A stretch of 64,000 nt of DNA from Streptococcus sp. 596553 (GTDB lineage Bacteria; Bacillota; Bacilli; Lactobacillales; Streptococcaceae). The notes under the pieces were generated by a model. The model saw only the letters and a program-made list of their open reading frames with translations, was not told where the DNA came from and did not search any database. The position numbers were made by a program, and so were the translations under genes. Shown here piece after piece: positions 27,846 through 34,771 of this stretch. Each line of letters opens with the position of its first letter. Position 1 is the first letter of the stretch. The stretch lies in contig NZ_OXCQ01000001.1 of NCBI RefSeq assembly GCF_900411395.1, positions 496,415 to 560,414 of the forward strand, written 5' to 3'.

Positions 27846-28664
27846 TTAGTTCTCCTTTAGCACATATTCTTCGATAGCCCAGGCGACAGCCTCTTCATCA
27901 TTAGTCATTGGTGTCACTACATTTGCGACTGCCTTGACTTCAGGAACAGCATTTTGCATGGCAACACCGAGCCCTGCCCATTCAATCATAGAAAGGTCAT
28001 TGGCCTCGTCACCACAAGCCATGACTTGGCTTTGGTCGATTCCAAGATGGCTGATTAGTTTTGCCAAACCTGTTGCCTTATGAACATTCTTTGGTGACCA
28101 CTCTAGCAACATTTCACGTGATTTAAAGATTTCATATTGGTCAAACAATTCTGGAGAAATCTTCTGAATGGCTGCATCTAAGGGTTCTTGAGCAAAGGCA
28201 GTCACGCATTTATTGTAAGTCATTTGGCTAGACAAGTCTTCAAAGTCAACTGGAACAAAGGTCAATGCTGGATTAAATTTGGCATAAAGACTTTCTTGGT
28301 CCGATTGGATTTGATAAACAGTTCCTTCTGAGATGGCATCAAGAGGCAGTGATAATTTCTCTGTTTCTTCATACAAGCGTGCTACATCATCATATGAAAA
28401 GACTGTTTTATCAAGGATTTCACCTGTATTTTTCTGAACCAAACCACCATTAAAAGTAATCGTATACTCATCTTCCTGACCGTCAGTCCCTAGCTCATGG
28501 AGAAAGAAATCCATAGCTTTTAGGGGACGACCAGTTGTCAATACGACCTTGATACCACGATCACGCGCAGCTTTCAAAGTTGCCTTGGTGCGATCCGTCA
28601 ACCTTTTATCAGTAGTCAGCAAGGTTCCATCCAAGTCCAATGCAATCAATTTTATATCTGCCAT
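27846..28664 (-). CDS. Cof-type HAD-IIB phosphatase
   Basis: 272-residue cytosolic haloacid-dehalogenase phosphatase. Motif I 'ALDLDGTLLTTDK' (catalytic Asp pair at 9 and 11), motif II 'VLTTGRP', motif III/IV 'ACGDEANDLSMIEWA'. HAD-IIB cap domain between about 85 and 190. Substrate not predictable; relatives dephosphorylate sugar phosphates, FMN or PLP. The start overlaps the stop of the next HAD gene by one base. Confidence 0.93.
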   Translation of the reverse strand: MADIKLIALDLDGTLLTTDKRLTDRTKATLKAARDRGIKVVLTTGRPLKAMDFFLHELGTDGQEDEYTITFNGGLVQKNTGEILDKTVFSYDDVARLYEETEKLSLPLDAISEGTVYQIQSDQESLYAKFNPALTFVPVDFEDLSSQMTYNKCVTAFAQEPLDAAIQKISPELFDQYEIFKSREMLLEWSPKNVHKATGLAKLISHLGIDQSQVMACGDEANDLSMIEWAGLGVAMQNAVPEVKAVANVVTPMTNDEEAVAWAIEEYVLKEN

Positions 28665-29455
28665 TATAAGCCCTCCATATAAGCTATAACCGACTGGTCC
28701 TTATGGTGACCAATCACAGTCTCTGCTAATTCTAAAATTTCTGGTCGTGCATTTTCAGGAGCTACAGGATGTCCCACAACCTGCATCATATGCAAATCAT
28801 TTAGATTGTCTCCAAAAGCCATAACCTGATCCATTGTAATACCAAGTTTTTTAGCTAATTCAACAATGGCCACACCCTTATCGACATAGTCCAGAACAAT
28901 ATCAATAGATTCAAAGCCAGTTGTCATGGCCTTAACACCAGGGACATGTTCATTAACCCAAGCTTCCCCAGCTTCTAGCGTTTCTTCTGTGAAGTTGGTT
29001 GTAAATTTGAAAATGTCATCTGTGATATCTTCCAAACTCGCTACTTTTTGGATATTTTCATTATAGTGCTGGCTCTCTTTCAAATAGGTCTCATCAACTG
29101 TATCTAGCACATAAGAGCCTTTTTTCCCTGTTAAAAGCAGTTTATTGATATCTACATAAGGTGAAGTTTTCAGCTTTTCAAAAGTTGACAGATAAAACTC
29201 ACGAGACATTGTCGCTTCATACAAGTCCTGACCTTGATATTCGACTAAACTTCCATTTTCCGCAATGAAAATAATGTCATCACGAACATCAGCAAATAAT
29301 TTTTCTAAGGATAGAAATCCGCGCCCCGAAGCCACCGCAAAGTAAATCCCTTTTTCCTTGTAGGAAGCCAAGAGAGACTTGAGGCGATCCATATCAAAGC
29401 AACCATTCCCATCTAGGAAGGTTCCGTCCATATCTGTTGCTACTAGTTTAATCAT
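28664..29455 (-). CDS. Cof-type HAD-IIB phosphatase, paralogue
   Basis: 263 residues. Motif I 'VATDMDGTFLDGNG', motif II 'AVASGRGF', motif IV 'AFGDNLNDLHMMQ'. Paralogue of the gene at 27846. Its first 20 or so bases are duplicated beside smc (34746-34765), showing that it once followed smc directly. It now lacks that upstream gene and starts 260 bases from IS debris; the ribosome site AAGGAGTATGAAGAATTT is weakly spaced. Probably still expressed from a new promoter. Confidence 0.92.
   Translation of the reverse strand: MIKLVATDMDGTFLDGNGCFDMDRLKSLLASYKEKGIYFAVASGRGFLSLEKLFADVRDDIIFIAENGSLVEYQGQDLYEATMSREFYLSTFEKLKTSPYVDINKLLLTGKKGSYVLDTVDETYLKESQHYNENIQKVASLEDITDDIFKFTTNFTEETLEAGEAWVNEHVPGVKAMTTGFESIDIVLDYVDKGVAIVELAKKLGITMDQVMAFGDNLNDLHMMQVVGHPVAPENARPEILELAETVIGHHKDQSVIAYMEGL
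29433..29452. repeat. 20-bp direct repeat, left edge of the IS/peptide island
   Basis: tctgttgctactagtttaat occurs here inside the HAD gene start and again at 34746-34765. The two copies bound everything between the HAD gene and smc. Confidence 0.85.
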
Positions 29456-29714
29456 AAATTCTTCATACTCCTTAATAAATCCACCTTCTATTATACCATA
29501 GAAAAAGCAAATAGCGCCTAATACATTTGAGATTAGACGCTTGATAAACTCCCGACTTTATCACTTAATTTTTATCCAATATCGCTTACCCCTTTGGTAT
29601 ATCTGGATTTTTTCTAAATTCCCAAACTAACTTCCAATGCCAATAAAAGTTGAAATTAATCTGATAAAAATCGAAAAACAAGTGGAATTCCAAGTCAGAG
29701 TAAGTTCCACTTGT
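29456..29714. other. Gene-free stretch with hairpin
   Basis: Contains the stem agcgcctaat (29513-29522) / attagacgct (29532-29541) with one mismatch, likely a terminator or IS-derived end. No frame of interest otherwise. Confidence 0.5.
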
Positions 29715-30300
29715 TTATCGTCCAATAACAAGGACGAGATGCTCGTCTTTCAAAATTGTCTTAAAGGTTTCTTCATAATTGAGCCTGTATTCAATAGTCT
29801 TCCCTAGTTCTGAACCCTGTAAAACTGACTGGAGCCGGCACCAAACAAAGAAGTCTTCCATTAAGTGTTGGAGCTTTTCTTGACGTTTCTGTAGTCGTTC
29901 ATCAGTTGACAATGTATCCCATCAATAAGCTAAGCCTTTAGCACCTAACAATGATTTCCCCACTTGCTTGGGCGTCGCTTCAAAAAACTCCTTTCTCACA
30001 TGTGCCCAACAACCAACAAGTGCAGCTTCTTCCAGTTGACGATAAGCAGACGAGCATCTCGCAGTTTATCAAGCTTAGCATCGCTTTGCTCCTAAACCTT
30101 GGACTGCTATCGCATAGGCAGAATAAGCTCCCTGGGATTTCTGAACTACTAAACCACTCCGTCGCTGATCATGATGGTAAAGCGTGATACCTTGTTGCTC
30201 ATCTTTCCCTGACAAAAAAGTCTAATAATAGGTCTGCTGGCTATCACTTTTTAAGACCCAATAAGAGGTTTCATTCGGATGAGGAAGAGGTTGTTATAGA
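29715..30300 (-). pseudogene. IS66-family transposase remnant
   Basis: The minus strand reads, across several frames, 'PHPNETSYWVLKSDSQQTYY', 'GITLYHHDQRRSGLVVQKSQ', 'RQLEEAALVGCWAHVRKEFF' and finally '...EKLQHLMEDFFVWCRLQSVL' and 'GKTIEYRLNYEETFKTILKD'. These are parts of the DDE and C-terminal region of IS66 TnpC proteins. At least two frameshifts, several stops and both ends missing; inactive. Confidence 0.85.
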
Positions 30301-30325
30301 AACTTTTCTTCTATAGTTACTTATC

Positions 30326-30859
30326 TTATAAAAACATGTTATAACATAGTATGTTGATATTGAAATAGTACACCGTTATTTCGAAAACATTCAATCGGAG
30401 TTCTCTTAACTTTTTTAGGATAGCATTCTCCGCTCTCAGGTACTCATTTTCTGCTTTAAGACGTTCTAATTCTGTCCTCTCTTCAGGTCTCTTTTTTGGC
30501 TTACGTCCCATTTTAGGTACTCTCCCTCTTGTTTTCTCAACAATAGTATACCCGTTTTTCTTGTATTGTGCTAGCCAGTTAAGAAGTATCGTACGACTTG
30601 GGAGCCTGTATTCAAGAGAAACTCTATCTTTAGTCCAGCCTTCATGTAAGACTTTATTAATCATTTCTTGTTTTAAATCAGGAGAATAGTAACGATTTTT
30701 TCCTTTTTTGACGAACTCTATTCCGTAACGATCAATCAATTTAATCATATACCTAATATTAGAATTATTTATCCCAAATTTATTTGAAAGCTTCTCTATG
30801 CTATATCCTTGTTTTCTAAGTTCATAGATCTGAACTTTATCATCATAAGTTAATTTCAT
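30326..30859 (-). pseudogene. IS3-family (IS150 group) OrfA, truncated element
   Basis: 177 residues: two helix-turn-helix blocks (about 1-50 and 55-105, '[20 protein letters not shown]'), then '[20 protein letters not shown]' and the leucine-zipper-like end '[20 protein letters not shown]', as in OrfA of IS150-type elements. After 'LRELRLN' the sequence leaves the family and runs into unrelated residues; OrfB, the catalytic part, is absent. The upstream terminal repeat is seen at about 30883-30915 ('gtctaacttttggggtgcag'), so the 5' end is intact and the 3' end deleted. Confidence 0.85.
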
Positions 30860-30921
30860 AATAAAAACACCTCAAAAGTTAGATTTTTTCTGTCTAACTT
30901 TTGGGGTGCAGTTCAAAACCT

Positions 30922-30993
30922 TGATGCTATACGTTTTATTGTGGAAAGATTTACTTCATTTTCTCCTGAAATTGAGTTTTTGCCCAGTTTCAA
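30922..30993 (-). repeat. Hairpin-bearing intergenic repeat, copy 2 (partial)
   Basis: 'ccttgatgctatacgtttta' then 'tttacttcattttctcctga' and 'aattgagtttttgccca' match the right two thirds of the 3130-3259 repeat. The left arm is cut by the IS3 end, so the IS probably inserted into it. Confidence 0.7.
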
Positions 30994-31030
30994 AATTCAA
31001 TTTTAAGTTGAATTTACAGTTTAATAACAA

Positions 31031-31058
31031 AATTATTTAATAGATCTATTAAATAATT
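31031..31058 (-). terminator. Perfect 28-bp palindrome after the peptide operon
   Basis: Left half aattatttaataga, right half its exact complement, centred on agatct. On the minus strand it is followed by TTTTG, 63 bases after the last gene of the peptide operon. Probably a weak AT-rich terminator, possibly an operator or IS target. Confidence 0.45.
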
Positions 31059-31120
31059 AGAAAAATCAAAGTAATACCTTCAAGTAGCCAAACCAGGGGG
31101 AGATATTTATTTAGTTATTG

Positions 31121-31300
31121 CTACCTAAGCATGTCTGGATCCACAAATAATCTAACTTCTCCAGTTTGATCATCAACAATAGCTTTTACTTCAACCCCCT
31201 TTTTTATAAACCCCTTAGAGGAAGTTATGTCAAGCCTTAGTCGAATAACATCATCTGTATTTCCAAACCCACTCGTTAGGGTTCTAAATGTTTTTTTCAT
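31121..31300 (-). CDS. Small protein of unknown function, peptide operon
   Basis: 59 residues starting 'MKKTFRTLTSGFGNTDDVIR' and ending 'VDDQTGEVRLFVDPDMLR'. It starts 6 bases after the stop of the preceding peptide gene. No signal sequence, no Cys, balanced charge; looks like a small folded cytosolic protein. Function unknown; position suggests immunity, chaperone or maturation accessory for the three peptides. Ribosome site weak (GGTGACTAATCTATT). Confidence 0.6.
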   Translation of the reverse strand: MKKTFRTLTSGFGNTDDVIRLRLDITSSKGFIKKGVEVKAIVDDQTGEVRLFVDPDMLR

Positions 31301-31306
31301 AATAGA

Positions 31307-31510
31307 TTAGTCACCTGCACTAGATACTGAGGAAGCAGATGATATAGAGCTACCGCAACTACCAGCACATGCAAAGCTACCTCCAGTCGCAAATGAACCC
31401 GCAGAAGTGAAACCTGCTAGCTCCGCTTCATCAAATTGCTCTTCTATATAAACATCTTCCATAACACTGGGATTAATAGTAGAGATAGTAGTGTTATAAA
31501 TATTTTCCAT
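31307..31510 (-). CDS. Ser/Ala/Gly/Cys-rich peptide, candidate RiPP precursor C
   Basis: 67 residues. Acidic leader-like half 'MENIYNTTISTINPSVMEDV' then 'YIEEQFDEAELAG', followed by a core-like half rich in Ser, Ala, Gly with two Cys ('GSFACAGSCGSSISSASSVS'). Aligns with the two peptides at 31546 and 31763 at the 'EEQ-x-E/D...MA/LAG' block, where a leader would end. RBS AGAAGGGTATTCAAA. This is the most diverged of the three. Composition resembles thiopeptide or azol(in)e peptide precursors, but no tailoring enzyme is in the window. Confidence 0.75.
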   Translation of the reverse strand: MENIYNTTISTINPSVMEDVYIEEQFDEAELAGFTSAGSFATGGSFACAGSCGSSISSASSVSSAGD

Positions 31511-31545
31511 TTTGAATACCCTTCTTCTATGATAAATTATGCAAA

Positions 31546-31725
31546 CTAACCGAAGGACGATGCACTGCCTCCGCTTGAAGCAGTAGCTGCACAACCTCCA
31601 AAAGTCGATGCAGAGGAAAATGTTGAAGCAGAACCCCATGTTCCAGCCATATTATCCATTTCCAACTGTTCTTCTACAAAAAGGTCCGTTGAACTTACTG
31701 ATTCAATATCAATAATATTTTCCAT
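31546..31725 (-). CDS. Ser/Ala/Gly/Cys-rich peptide, candidate RiPP precursor B
   Basis: 59 residues, too short for many gene callers. Leader-like 'MENIIDIESVSSTDLFVEEQ' then 'LEMDNMAG', core-like 'TWGSASTFSSASTFGGCAAT' then 'ASSGGSASSFG'. Shares 'VEEQLEMDNMA' almost exactly with the peptide at 31763. One Cys. RBS AAAAGGATAAAA. 20 or more Ser/Thr in the second half give many sites for dehydration or cyclisation. No signal peptide and no double-Gly site. Confidence 0.75.
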   Translation of the reverse strand: MENIIDIESVSSTDLFVEEQLEMDNMAGTWGSASTFSSASTFGGCAATASSGGSASSFG

Positions 31726-31762
31726 TTTTATCCTTTTCTAAAATATTTTACTGATGTCATTA

Positions 31763-31936
31763 TTACCCACAACTAGAAGCTGACGAAAGTGAAGCAACCG
31801 TTGATGCTGGACAAGAACCTGAACTTGCTAAGCTAAAAGTGCCAAATGAAGCTGCCATATTATCCATTTCTAACTGTTCTTCCAAAAAAAAATCTTCAGT
31901 AATAAATGGATTTATTTCTTCAAGAATATGTTCCAT
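31763..31936 (-). CDS. Ser/Ala/Gly/Cys-rich peptide, candidate RiPP precursor A
   Basis: 57 residues. Leader-like 'MEHILEEINPFITEDFFLEE' then 'QLEMDNMA', core-like 'ASFGTFSLASSGSCPASTVA' then 'SLSSASSCG' with two Cys. Strong ribosome site GAGAGGAGGAATAG. First of three tandem paralogues, 103 bases downstream of the permease gene. Same strand and spacing suggest one operon with the ABC transporter. The role (antimicrobial, signal or structural peptide) cannot be decided from sequence. Confidence 0.75.
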   Translation of the reverse strand: MEHILEEINPFITEDFFLEEQLEMDNMAASFGTFSLASSGSCPASTVASLSSASSCG

Positions 31937-32039
31937 TATTCTATTCCTCCTCTCTTTATAATTTAAAAATACATTAACTGTTGCATAAGATTATCACCGC
32001 TCTCAATTACAATTCACGTATTTTTAATAGGGGATATTT

Positions 32040-32810
32040 TCAAATTTCCTGAATTCTTCTTTTTTCCAAACAATAAACCGCTAAAGTGAATACAAAAAAC
32101 AAGATAAACAATAAAAAGAGAGAGAGTTCTTTGGATAACCACATTTTTTCACTTATATTCATTTCAAATAAAATAAAATCATTCAAAATTATCAGAGGAT
32201 TCCAAAAAAGATACGTGTAAAATATCGTGACTTCCTTTCCTAATAAACTAGCGAATAAAGTTGGCATTGAGATTGAAAACATCAATATCAAATTTACAGG
32301 TGTCATGATTGCATTAACTTTAGACATACTCTTAATAAATAAGGAAATTAATATTCCTAATGGATACATCACTATAAAAATAATATTTGAAGCAATACTA
32401 AGATGGATAATGTGAGTATACATATTTTTCACTATTGATAAGAACAAAAGTAAAAGAGGTAATTGGAATACATTAAACAACAAGAGCATAGCTACAAAAG
32501 TACCAATATAAAATTCTAGATTACTAACATCAGTATGTGATAAAAAATTAAAAAAATTTGTTTGTCTTTTTTCTGTAAAACTACTAATGTTTAAAGTGAA
32601 AGAGAATGATAAAACGAGTAGCATCAAACTCATAGGTAAAAATTGCCCATAGAGTAACAAACTTATAATATCTGTGTTATTTAATATATTTTTAATTGCT
32701 AGACCAACAATTAAAAATATAGTAGATGGAATAATTGAACCGATAATGATTCCATAATTTCTCATATTTTCTAAAAAACTAAACTTAATCATCTGTAATA
32801 TTTTTTTCAA
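32040..32810 (-). CDS. ABC-2 type membrane permease of the peptide locus
   Basis: 256 residues with about six hydrophobic segments (for example 'IIIGSIIPSTIFLIVGLAI' and 'LSLFLLFILFFVFTLAVYCL'), no ATP site. Start 3 bases after the ATPase stop. Together they form a drug- or peptide-export half transporter, which may export the peptides or give self-immunity. It lacks a C39 peptidase domain, so leader removal would need another protease. Confidence 0.85.
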   Translation of the reverse strand: MKKILQMIKFSFLENMRNYGIIIGSIIPSTIFLIVGLAIKNILNNTDIISLLLYGQFLPMSLMLLVLSFSFTLNISSFTEKRQTNFFNFLSHTDVSNLEFYIGTFVAMLLLFNVFQLPLLLLFLSIVKNMYTHIIHLSIASNIIFIVMYPLGILISLFIKSMSKVNAIMTPVNLILMFSISMPTLFASLLGKEVTIFYTYLFWNPLIILNDFILFEMNISEKMWLSKELSLFLLFILFFVFTLAVYCLEKRRIQEI

Positions 32811-32813
32811 TAT

Positions 32814-33518
32814 TTAAATCCTCTTTTCATATATTGTCTTCCCAGTAACTGCCAAATATAAATCTTCTATGGTATTTACTTTATAGTTAGAGAACAGATT
32901 ATTATAGTCTCCACAACACTTGACATTACCATTATCTAAAATTATCAAATCACTCGTGAATAACTGCATATCCTCTAATTCATGACTGATAACAATGAAT
33001 AATTTATCAAGATAATTTTGGGATAAGTACTGATTGAGTTCTTTTTTCTTTTCAAAATCCAACTCTGAAAATGGTTCATCCAAAATTACAATTTTCTTAT
33101 TCATTACTAATGAAATGAATATTGATAGGGATTTACGCTGTCCACCTGATAAAGATTTCACCTTTTTCTTTAAAATATTAGCAATCTCAAGAAAATTATA
33201 GAGCTCCTGATCAAACCGATACGACGAGACCGAAGATTTAAAAAAATTGATTACTTCTGACACTTTCAAATTTTCTAGTATATTAAAATGCTGAGGTTGA
33301 TAAGCTATTTCTCTATAAAATTGAACCTTTTTATTATAAGTAATACTGCCCTTATAGCTTATATGCCCTGCGATACAATCAATTAAAGTAGATTTTCCTG
33401 ATCCGTTTTTTCCAAGTAAAAAATACCTCTTACCTTTTTCCAATTCTAGATTTACATCCCTTAAAGCAACTGTGTCTTTGTATGTTTTAATAACATTAGA
33501 TATAACTAATTTTTCCAT
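32814..33518 (-). CDS. ABC transporter ATPase of the peptide locus
   Basis: 234 residues. Walker A 'LGKNGSGKSTLIDCIAG' (about 34-50), Q-loop 'AYQPQHFNIL', signature 'LSGGQRKSLSIFISL', Walker B 'KIVILDEPFSELD', H-loop 'VISHELEDM'. Resembles BcrA/CcmA-type exporters used for peptide antibiotic immunity. RBS GGAGATAAA. First clear gene of the leftward operon that starts at the rgg-divergent promoter. Confidence 0.92.
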   Translation of the reverse strand: MEKLVISNVIKTYKDTVALRDVNLELEKGKRYFLLGKNGSGKSTLIDCIAGHISYKGSITYNKKVQFYREIAYQPQHFNILENLKVSEVINFFKSSVSSYRFDQELYNFLEIANILKKKVKSLSGGQRKSLSIFISLVMNKKIVILDEPFSELDFEKKKELNQYLSQNYLDKLFIVISHELEDMQLFTSDLIILDNGNVKCCGDYNNLFSNYKVNTIEDLYLAVTGKTIYEKRI

Positions 33519-33526
33519 TTTATCTC

Positions 33527-33664
33527 CTATTCTACTGCAAACGCGAAAACTGGCATTTGGGTATTCAAAGAATTCTTAGTCAGACCATAAAATTCAACAA
33601 GTGTAATTCCCGCAAAAACTGTTCCTCTAGTTTCTTTTCGAGTAGCTAAAATTGATAACTGATT
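33527..33664 (-). pseudogene. Open frame without start before the ABC genes
   Basis: A minus-strand frame ends at 33527 and reads '...ILATRKETRGTVFAGITLVE' then 'FYGLTKNSLNTQMPVFAFAV' and E. It has protein-like composition but no ATG, GTG or TTG start in a sensible place except a late TTG ('LNTQMPVFAFAVE'). The ATPase ribosome site follows its stop directly. It may be the tail of a deleted gene (for instance a lost tailoring enzyme), or it may encode a short peptide from its 3' part. Confidence 0.4.
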
Positions 33665-33699
33665 TTATTTATTGTACAATAAATAAAAACGGATTTAAT
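33652..33699. promoter_or_regulatory. Divergent rgg / peptide-operon control region
   Basis: Plus strand: TTGATA (33652-33657), 17 bases, TACAAT (33675-33680) for rgg. A perfect 26-bp palindrome covers 33663-33688 (half ttttatttattgt); by symmetry it also gives a TACAAT -10 on the minus strand, but with a poor -35 (33694-33699), as expected for an activator-dependent promoter. Likely the Rgg binding site. Confidence 0.65.
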
Positions 33700-33722
33700 T
33701 TTTGTTGGGAAAATGGGAAATT

Positions 33723-34574
33723 ATGAAATCAAAACTTGGCATCACACTTAGAAAAGTTCGTAAAGGAAAACAAATTAGTCTATGCTCTGTAGCAGATGAA
33801 CATCTTTCAAAATCTCAAATATCTAGATTCGAACGTGGGGAATCAGAGATATCTTGTATTCGACTTATCAATATTTTAGACAAATTACACATTACTTTAG
33901 ATGAGTTTCTTGTTTTACATAATGAAGATTATACTAATACTGAATTATTCGCTAATTTGGTTCAATATATTCGTAAGCAATATTCATCACAAAACATCAA
34001 AAATATAGCTGCTCTACTTTCTGACTCATCACATTACACTTTAAATTCTTTCGAGAAAACAATGATAAAATCCATTCTACATACAATGGATTTCAGCATT
34101 ATTCCATCAAATAAAGAATTACTTCAATTGACAGATTATCTCTTTAAAGTTGAAAAATGGGGTTACTATGAAATCACTTTATTAGGTAACTGTGTACGAA
34201 CAATAAACTACAACTCCTACTTCCTATTAACAAAGGAAATGTTGAACAATTACATCTACTCTTCATTGAATAAAACAAATAAGCGAATTGTCACTCAATT
34301 GGCCATCAATTGTCTAATTCTGAGCGTAGATAAGGAAGAATTTTCAAACTGTACTTATCTAATCACCGAAATAAAAGCATTATTAGATAATGAATTAAAC
34401 TTTTATGAACAGACAGTTTTTCTCTATGCAACTGGTTACTTTGAATTTAAGCGTCATTCAGATAGCGGAATTGAAAAAATGAAACAGGCCATACAAGTGC
34501 TTGATATTTTAGGAGAAGACAAGTTAAAATTACACTATACTAGCCATTTCGATAAACTGGTAAACAAAGAATAG
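33723..34574 (+). CDS. Rgg/GadR/MutR-family transcriptional regulator
   Basis: 283 residues. N-terminal XRE helix-turn-helix (about 5-60: '[20 protein letters not shown]' then '[16 protein letters not shown]', the classic Rgg signature 'SxSQxSRFExGxS'), then an all-helical TPR-like peptide-binding domain. Rgg proteins bind short exported-reimported peptides (SHPs) and switch adjacent operons. I take ATG 33723 since the family begins about there; TTG 33702 would add seven residues. Divergent from the ABC/peptide operon, so it is the presumed regulator. No obvious SHP gene is seen next to it. Confidence 0.9.
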   Translation: MKSKLGITLRKVRKGKQISLCSVADEHLSKSQISRFERGESEISCIRLINILDKLHITLDEFLVLHNEDYTNTELFANLVQYIRKQYSSQNIKNIAALLSDSSHYTLNSFEKTMIKSILHTMDFSIIPSNKELLQLTDYLFKVEKWGYYEITLLGNCVRTINYNSYFLLTKEMLNNYIYSSLNKTNKRIVTQLAINCLILSVDKEEFSNCTYLITEIKALLDNELNFYEQTVFLYATGYFEFKRHSDSGIEKMKQAIQVLDILGEDKLKLHYTSHFDKLVNKE

Positions 34575-34675
34575 ATGAAATGATTCTCTACTATTTAACA
34601 TTTTACAAATCAAGGGTGTCTCCATAAACTCACAACATCTCTAATGATTTTACCCTGATAGCAATAGACAGTTAA

Positions 34676-34712
34676 AAAGCCCTGAAATAAGCTAAATTTC
34701 AAGGCTTTCTTT
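34676..34712. terminator. Terminator after rgg / before smc end
   Basis: aaagccctgaaat (34676-34688) pairs with atttcaaggcttt (34696-34708) with one mismatch; A/T runs on both sides make it usable from both directions. Confidence 0.75.
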
Positions 34713-34742
34713 ATATGCTATTGTATCAATTTACTTATTCCG

Positions 34743-34771
34743 ATTTCTGTTGCTACTAGTTTAATTGTCAT
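34743..34771 (-). pseudogene. 5' stub of the HAD phosphatase gene beside smc
   Basis: From ATG 34771 the minus strand encodes '[10 protein letters not shown]', nearly the start of the intact HAD protein ('MIKLVATDM') at 29455. The ATG overlaps the smc stop (ATGA). It shows the ancestral smc-HAD junction before the island inserted. Confidence 0.8.
34746..34765. repeat. 20-bp direct repeat, right edge of the IS/peptide island
   Basis: Perfect copy of 29433-29452, tctgttgctactagtttaat. Confidence 0.85.

Noticed and set aside
30326..30859. Intact IS3 element
   Set aside because: Only OrfA and the upstream terminal repeat are present; OrfB and the other end are missing.
31307..31936. Calling the three peptides lantibiotics or sactipeptides
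   Set aside because: No LanB/C/M, radical SAM, YcaO or C39-protease gene is visible in the window; only the leader/core look is supported.
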